Shown: piece after piece, positions 59,454 to 64,000 of the stretch
Layout: every line of letters starts with the position of its first letter
Numbering within the stretch: the stretch's first letter is position 1
Origin: Ustilaginoidea virens
Taxonomy: Eukaryota > Ascomycota > Sordariomycetes > Hypocreales > Clavicipitaceae
Reading direction: 5' to 3'
Length of the DNA: 64,000 nucleotides
Assembly (NCBI RefSeq): GCF_000687475.1
Contig: NC_057321.1
Location: forward strand, 2,976,001-3,040,000
Translations under genes and position numbers: made by a program
The notes under the pieces: generated by a model
Told to the model about the DNA's origin: nothing
The model's database searches: none
The model's input: the letters and a program-made list of their open reading frames with translations, nothing else

Positions 59454-59493
<40 letters not shown>
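59452..59493. repeat. (GGCA)n microsatellite
   Basis: Uninterrupted run of about ten and a half GGCA units, 42 bp. Confidence 0.95.
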
Positions 59494-59884
59494 TCGGTTG
59501 ACGACACCGCCAGCCAGAGGGCAGACAGGACATATCAAATTGATTTCTGCAGGATTCTGCAGCGCCGCGCTGCAAGGACCAAACATATTTAGCTAGCTTG
59601 ACTTCAATTGTGTGGCAGGTGTGGGGGATTGGGCGGGGCCCAGTTGCCCCAGCCATTGACTTCTTCTTTTCGCTGGATTGATTCGTCGCTGGGCTTTGCA
59701 GGCGCTTCTTGACCAGCCGATCCGTGCGCATCAGATCGAGTTGCAACCCATCTACTCCGTTACTTCCGTGCGTCGATGGGAGGGGGGACCGACCGCGTCT
59801 TGAGCCGGCTGGAAGCATTTCGTTCCGAGGCGCTGCGTCGCGGTTGGACTTGGCTGTGGCGGCCCAGCTCCATGTGATGACCAA

Positions 59885-59908
59885 CAGCCAGCCAGCCAGC
59901 CAGCCAGC
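59885..59908. repeat. (CAGC)n microsatellite
   Basis: Short run of about six CAGC units. Confidence 0.85.
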
Positions 59909-60308
59909 TTGGCCAGCCCCTGCCCGCAAAGGCTGGGGAGAAAAGGAAGACGCCAGGCAGCGTGGAAACACACATACAGTACGTTCCCGCGTACGGAGCA
60001 AAGCGGGCTGGCTGCAAGTCGCAAGCTCCCAGCATTTATCATGGCCTTCACATCGCCAAGCCCTCACCTCTTTGGCTTTTTGCACTTGTCGGCTGTGCCC
60101 CATGCGACACGATTCCCTGACTCGGGCCGCCCACTTCGCTCCGTCCTCAAAAACAGGACCTCCTGCTCCGTATTCCCGACCCCGTTCGATCGAGAATCCA
60201 CGACATGCAAGCCCGCCTCGCGTGCCCATCGCCGCACTCCCACAACTGCCCCGACACTGCAAAACCACCCAGGGAAAACCAGTCCGTCATTCCCGCCAGA
60301 CACCAACC

Positions 60309-60776
60309 ATGCGCACACCGCACACGCTGCTCCGACCCCAAGTGCTCCTCCTCTTCCTCCTCCTCCTCCTCCCCGCCGCGCTGCTCGTCCTAGCAGACCA
60401 ACATGCCTCGCTGCAAGAACCACCTTTCGCACCTGCGGTACCAGACGCCGGGGACCGTCGCGCAGCGCAGCAGCAGCAGCAGCAGCAGCCGCTCCAGCCT
60501 CAGCCCGACGAAACGAGCCCGTCGTCGTGGAAGCGTGGCGACCCCCCCGCCCCGGGGTACACGCCCGTGGCCACGCCCCCTCCCGGCCAGGACGCCGCTC
60601 TCGCTAGCCTGGGCTACAAGCAGGAGACGTACTACACGTGCAATAGCGTCGGGGGCCGCGAGCACTGCGGCTGGCATGTGCCGATTGTGAAGGCGCAGGG
60701 CGTGAGGAGGGATTCCGGCACGGTGGTCGCGGTGGTGGCCTGTCTGGCCGGCGTGTTTGCGCTGGGGCTGATGTGA
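60309..60776 (+). CDS. Small secreted or membrane-anchored protein of unknown function
   Basis: 155 residues from ATG 60309; the frame is open upstream but upstream translation is noise, and this ATG begins a clear signal peptide (residues about 1-29: VLLLFLLLLLPAALLVLA). A proline/glutamine-rich linker with a run of seven Gln follows. The conserved-looking part is residues about 100-130, YYTCNSVGGREHCGWHVPIVKA, with two cysteines, a pattern I recall from uncharacterised short proteins of ascomycetes. The last 19 residues (GTVVAVVACLAGVFALGLM) are hydrophobic and end the protein, so it may be a GPI-anchor signal or a tail transmembrane helix. No enzyme motif is present. Likely a cell-surface protein; role unknown. 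Confidence 0.7.
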   Translation: MRTPHTLLRPQVLLLFLLLLLPAALLVLADQHASLQEPPFAPAVPDAGDRRAAQQQQQQQPLQPQPDETSPSSWKRGDPPAPGYTPVATPPPGQDAALASLGYKQETYYTCNSVGGREHCGWHVPIVKAQGVRRDSGTVVAVVACLAGVFALGLM

Positions 60777-61569
60777 AAGACTTATTATGTTTTCGCGGCC
60801 TCATGGCTGGACGGCAGGGGGGCGGCATGTGATGGATGATGGGGTTTTTTGCAAAGTTTACGAGGTTTTCGATACGGTGTTTGCGGCTTGCTTGGATTTT
60901 GGGAGGAGGGGGGGGCGCGGATTTCAGCATCATCAAGGATCACGGTTGGATTATGAGGTCATGACGGTAGATACCCGCTGCTGGTCGGCATTCAACACGG
61001 AAAAAAAAATACTGCAAAGAACATTACGCGGCCACGGTCCTTTATCTAAAATCTGTCACCGAGCTGCTTCTTTACCTTGATGATGCTTTGCTGTTTGGTG
61101 GGCTATCTAGGTGTGGTTGTTGTGGTGGGAATAAACCAACAACCTCTTGATGCCCTGGGACACGCCGTCGGGCCATGCGACTCATTCGCGGGATATGCCG
61201 CCAGACATGCTCGACCGGGATGTTGTCATCACGGCAAATGTCACGGGTCCCCGGATGCACAAACGTTGTAATCATTTGTTGGTCCGAAACCCAAACACCT
61301 TGATTCATGCCAAGTATATCGACGGGTAAAACAAACCATTGGAAAAGCCGCGTTATTTTTCTTTCCCTGTGCCTGCCCTCCGTCTCCTAACCGTTCCCCA
61401 CAACTGTTTCCTAGAGGCTGCCGTATAGACACGGAACAAAATACCTCACAATGAAGAAATGCAAGCACCCACGGACGACAGTCATCATCAACATCATCAT
61501 CTGTGAAATGCCACGATACCACAGCTCCGCCGTACCCTTCTCGCGATTCTACAAGAACGGGCGATGCGC
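60777..61569. other. Convergent intergenic region
   Basis: About 790 bp between the small secreted gene and the eS24 stop codon, holding two 3' ends. Nothing else recognised. Confidence 0.5.
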
Positions 61570-62517
61570 TTATTTCTCCTTCTTCGCCTTGGCACCCTTG
61601 ACCTTTGCCGTGCCGCGGAGAGTCTTTTGTCGGTTCTTGCGTTGCTTGCCTGTTGGGGGGTCTTGTTAGCACACCTGGCTGGCCCCGGGGCACAATTTGT
61701 TTCGCAACATTCGTCAAAACACGGAGAGTGCAAACGTACGCTGCTGTCTGCTGGCACGCTCGGGCTTGGTGGCCATGCCGACACGGACCAGGCGGTAGGT
61801 AGGCTCGAACTTCTTCATGGCCTCGGGGGAGTCGTAGATCAGGGCGAAACCCGTGGTCTTGCCGCCACCGAACTGGGTTCGCAGGCCAAAGACCTGGACC
61901 TGGTCCTTCTGGGCCTTGTACATGCCGCCGAGCTTCTCGCGCAGCTCCTCCTTGGAGATGTTGGCACGGCTAGGGTGGAGGATGTCACTACGCAAACGGA
62001 CATTAGTTGGGTGGCTTCAGCTGTAACCGACGTTTTCCTCGTCGTTTGTCTGGATCGGGGACACATGGGCCATGTGAGCGCAGCGGTGATGGGGCAGGAC
62101 CATGGAAACTCTATATCGGGACTCGAGTCGTGGTGGGAAAGGTGAAAAACGATGCGCGCATGCTGTACCACGTTGTAAGGTGCAGAGCAGGACTGTTGAC
62201 GGATGAATCGGCAAACGGCGTGGATGTTGAAAGTCTTCTTGGCGATCTCCTCGTCCAGCTAGTCCTTTTGATGTACGCAGATGCGAGAAAAAGTAGTCCT
62301 TCCATTGCCGTCTCGTCGAATTTATTGTTGTTGTCCAAGACGAGAGAGTCCATGGTCCCTCCATCACCATGTGCACATTCGTCGACATCGCCCGGGGCTG
62401 AACGGAGGAGGGGGGAAAAGGTATCAAAACTCACACGACCATCTGCTTGCGACCCAGCAGAGGGTTGCGGATGAACTTGCGAGTTCGCAGTGTAACGGAG
62501 GAGTCGTTGTCCGCCAT
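61570..62517 (-). CDS. RPS24: 40S ribosomal protein eS24
   Basis: Three exons on the minus strand: 62517-62435, 61987-61740 and 61649-61570. Introns are 447 bp (GTGAGT to TAG) and 90 bp (GTACGT to CAG). The product is 136 residues, the usual eS24 length. Exon 1 gives [20 protein letters not shown] and GRKQMV. Exon 2 gives [40 protein letters not shown] and [19 protein letters not shown]. Exon 3 gives [19 protein letters not shown] with a lysine-rich tail. eS24 is part of the small ribosomal subunit and is needed for 18S rRNA maturation. The long first intron is typical of fungal ribosomal-protein genes. The junctions restore the family sequence exactly (QMVVDILHP; RQQRKQRKN), which fixes them. 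Confidence 0.95.
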
Positions 62518-62960
62518 GATTGCGGTGCTGTGATGTTGTCTCTGTGCGTGACGGAAGAAGAGACCTGGCGAGTAGGGCGTGAGCACTTCAAAACCGTGGT
62601 GGACAAGAAGGGTGCTGGCCGCGCGAAATCTGACCTGGAGGGAAAAAATCCGCTCCGTCAGTGTCGCTTAAATGGGTCCAACCCTAAGAATTTGTGCGGC
62701 CCCACCGCCAACTCGAACTGGGCCACGCAGCGCACAACTGGGTTTTCCTCGCCCTTCAGATCACGTGGCACGGCTGGCTCGGCGAAAATTAAATCCCTGC
62801 ACAGGGAAGAATTTCCCATTTGGGCCACTGAAGCCCCCTCCCCATACTTCAGCTTTGACTTCCCCCTCATGATTTGACATTGGCTGACGGGGTCGTCTAA
62901 ACCCGTTCATCCTTGGGTTCAAGATACATCTTCCATGTGTCTCCCACTGAGCATGGGGAA
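62518..62960. promoter_or_regulatory. Divergent promoter region of RPS24 and the Efm3-like gene
   Basis: 443 bp separate the two start codons, so both promoters lie here. A three-codon upstream ORF, ATG-GGG-AAA-TGA at 62953-62964, overlaps the downstream ATG. No TATA box stands out. Confidence 0.6.
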
Positions 62961-64000
62961 ATGAATTGCCCATGGCGGCGTCAGGTAGAGCGGTTCTCCC
63001 ACCAATACTTGCAGTTGCAGTCGGACCTGGACTTTCCCCAAGCTGAATATCTCCGCCTGGACGAGGTTCAAGATGAGCTCCACACCAGCTTGTTCAGCAA
63101 AGACGGGTCGAATGTGGGTCCCCCGGTGAGATATCGTCTGACGACGTTGAAAGAGCTCGTGTCACGTATCGAATCATCAATAGACGACTGGGAACAGTAT
63201 GTAAGTGTTTCATGTTGTCTGTGTGGTTAGAACTAGCACTCGTGTAATCGCTATTTCTCCGCGAAGCTGCCGCTGGCAAGGATCGTCCTGACCCAGACTC
63301 CTACAGGCTGTATCTGATGATATCATGTCCGCACTCTGTACAACAATGGCAATGCCCTTGCCCTCTGAAGCAGTAACAGCTCAAGCCAAGTGCTACGTAA
63401 CATACCATCTCTCCCTTTTGGACCGCGGTGATCATGCCACGGGTGAACATGCCACGGACAACAGAGCACGGCCTTGCACTACGTTGCCGACAATCACGTT
63501 TCTGGAGAACCACAGTCTCGTCTCCGCTGGCGGCACGACGGGGCTTCGAACATGGGAAGCTGCGCTACACATGGGTCAGTACCTGTGTTTGAACCCGTCC
63601 CTGGTCGCTGGAAAACGCGTGCTTGAACTAGGAGCCGGCACAGGATATCTCTCCGTCTTGTGTGCGAAACACTTGGAAGCCGCTCATGCCATCGTGTCTG
63701 ATGGCTCCGACGACGTCATCACCAATATGCCCGAAAACCTGCTCCTCAACGGTCTGCAAGGCTCGTCTCGTATTACGTCCATGCATCTCGAATGGGGCCA
63801 TGCATTGGTTGCCGCCGAGGACAAGATATGGAACCGAAGCATTCCAGTCGACGTAGTTCTCGGTGCGGACATCACCTACGACCAAAGGGCTGCCCCAGCA
63901 CTGGTTGCGACTCTGTTGCAACTCTTTGAACTATATCCAACGGTGAAGGTGTACATGGCGGTAACGGAGCGGAACCCGAAGACATTTCAAGCGTTCCTGG
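62961..64000 (+). CDS. EFM3: Protein-lysine N-methyltransferase of the FAM86 / Efm3 family, 5' part
   Basis: Exon 1 62961-63200 and exon 2 63307 to the window edge, across a 106-bp intron (GTAAGT to CAG). 311 residues are visible and the C-terminus lies outside. Exon 1 is the FAM86 N-terminal region (VERFSHQYLQLQSDLDFP, RLTTLKELVSRIESSIDDWE). Exon 2 starts AVSDDIMSALC and contains the class I SAM-binding core: LENHSLVSAGGTTGLRTWEA, then VLELGAGTGYLSVL (motif I, about residues 185-197), VSDGSDDVITNMPENLLLNG (the acidic ribose-binding residue), and VDVVLGADITYD (motif IV region). Yeast Efm3 and human FAM86A methylate a lysine of elongation factor 2, so this is expected to act in the cytosol on eEF2. 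First in-frame ATG chosen. It shares a promoter region with RPS24. Confidence 0.85.

Larger units (their letters stand above)
58379..60308. other. Intergenic region with simple repeats
   Basis: 1.9 kb, GC-rich around 58,900-59,300, with several overlapping long frames on both strands that have Arg/Ala/Gly-rich noise-like translations. It contains a (GGCA)n tract and a (CAGC)n tract. No gene or RNA recognised; the last few hundred bases should be the promoter of the gene at 60309. Confidence 0.5.

Noticed and set aside
58832..59592. Several overlapping frames of 140-220 codons on both strands
   Set aside because: GC-rich DNA with few stops; translations are Arg/Ala/Gly-rich and include the translated GGCA microsatellite.
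59444..60268. 274-codon minus-strand frame
   Set aside because: Runs antisense through the microsatellites and the upstream region of the small secreted gene; no domain seen.

Overview
The window looks like a chromosome segment of a filamentous ascomycete, most likely a Sordariomycete and perhaps a Hypocrealean. The reasons are short GT-AG introns of roughly 65-110 bp in most genes, fungal-type proteins (GTP cyclohydrolase II with a proline-rich N-terminus, Pol I Rpa43, eS24, an Efm3-like methyltransferase, a coilin-like nuclear protein) and heavy damage of the repeat-induced point mutation (RIP) type in the transposons. The lineage is inferred from protein style and intron style, not from a database search.

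Left part, positions 1 to 45,024: a transposon graveyard, very AT-rich, with no intact host gene. It can be resolved into nested LTR retrotransposons from matching LTR ends and target-site duplications (TSDs). Gypsy F (minus strand, running off the left edge) carries a solo Copia-A LTR (TSD GTAAT) inside its 5' LTR. A complete Gypsy chromovirus D (4971-10610, TSD GGAC) follows. Copia A (10711-25333, minus strand, TSD GAAAT) is split by Copia B1 (14406-21697, minus strand, TSD ATTTA). A Gypsy LTR G with a polypurine tract (26121-26364) is followed by a 5'-truncated chromovirus E (26365-45024). E is split first by Copia C (28565-36136, plus strand, TSD TAACT) and then by Copia B2 (37176-44426, plus strand, TSD TAGGC). 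All reading frames are broken, mostly by TAG stops, as expected when CpA becomes TpA.

Right part, 45,025 to 64,000: ordinary gene-bearing DNA with normal base composition. In order it holds an FHA-domain protein (46986-47684, +), RNA polymerase I subunit Rpa43 (47996-49357, -), a secreted barwin-like cysteine-rich protein (51811-52473, +), a small AT-rich RIP-like island (about 52,740-53,280), GTP cyclohydrolase II / RIB1 (54038-55300, +, one intron), a coilin-like acidic nuclear protein (55740-58378, +, one intron), a small secreted or membrane-tethered protein (60309-60776, +), ribosomal protein eS24 (61570-62517, -, two introns) and the start of an eEF2-lysine methyltransferase of the FAM86/Efm3 family (62961 to the edge, +, one intron). 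eS24 and the methyltransferase are divergent across about 440 bp and both serve translation; Rpa43 serves rRNA synthesis. The rest are unrelated housekeeping or secreted functions, so there is no gene cluster.

No wholly new system is evident. The most unusual signals are structural elements of the Copia B family (a near-perfect 32-bp palindrome just inside the LTR, a nested hairpin across the polypurine tract/LTR junction, and triplicated short hairpins in the leader), the half-tRNA(iMet) primer sites of Copia A and C, and two minimal upstream ORFs abutting or overlapping the start codons of the coilin-like and methyltransferase genes.
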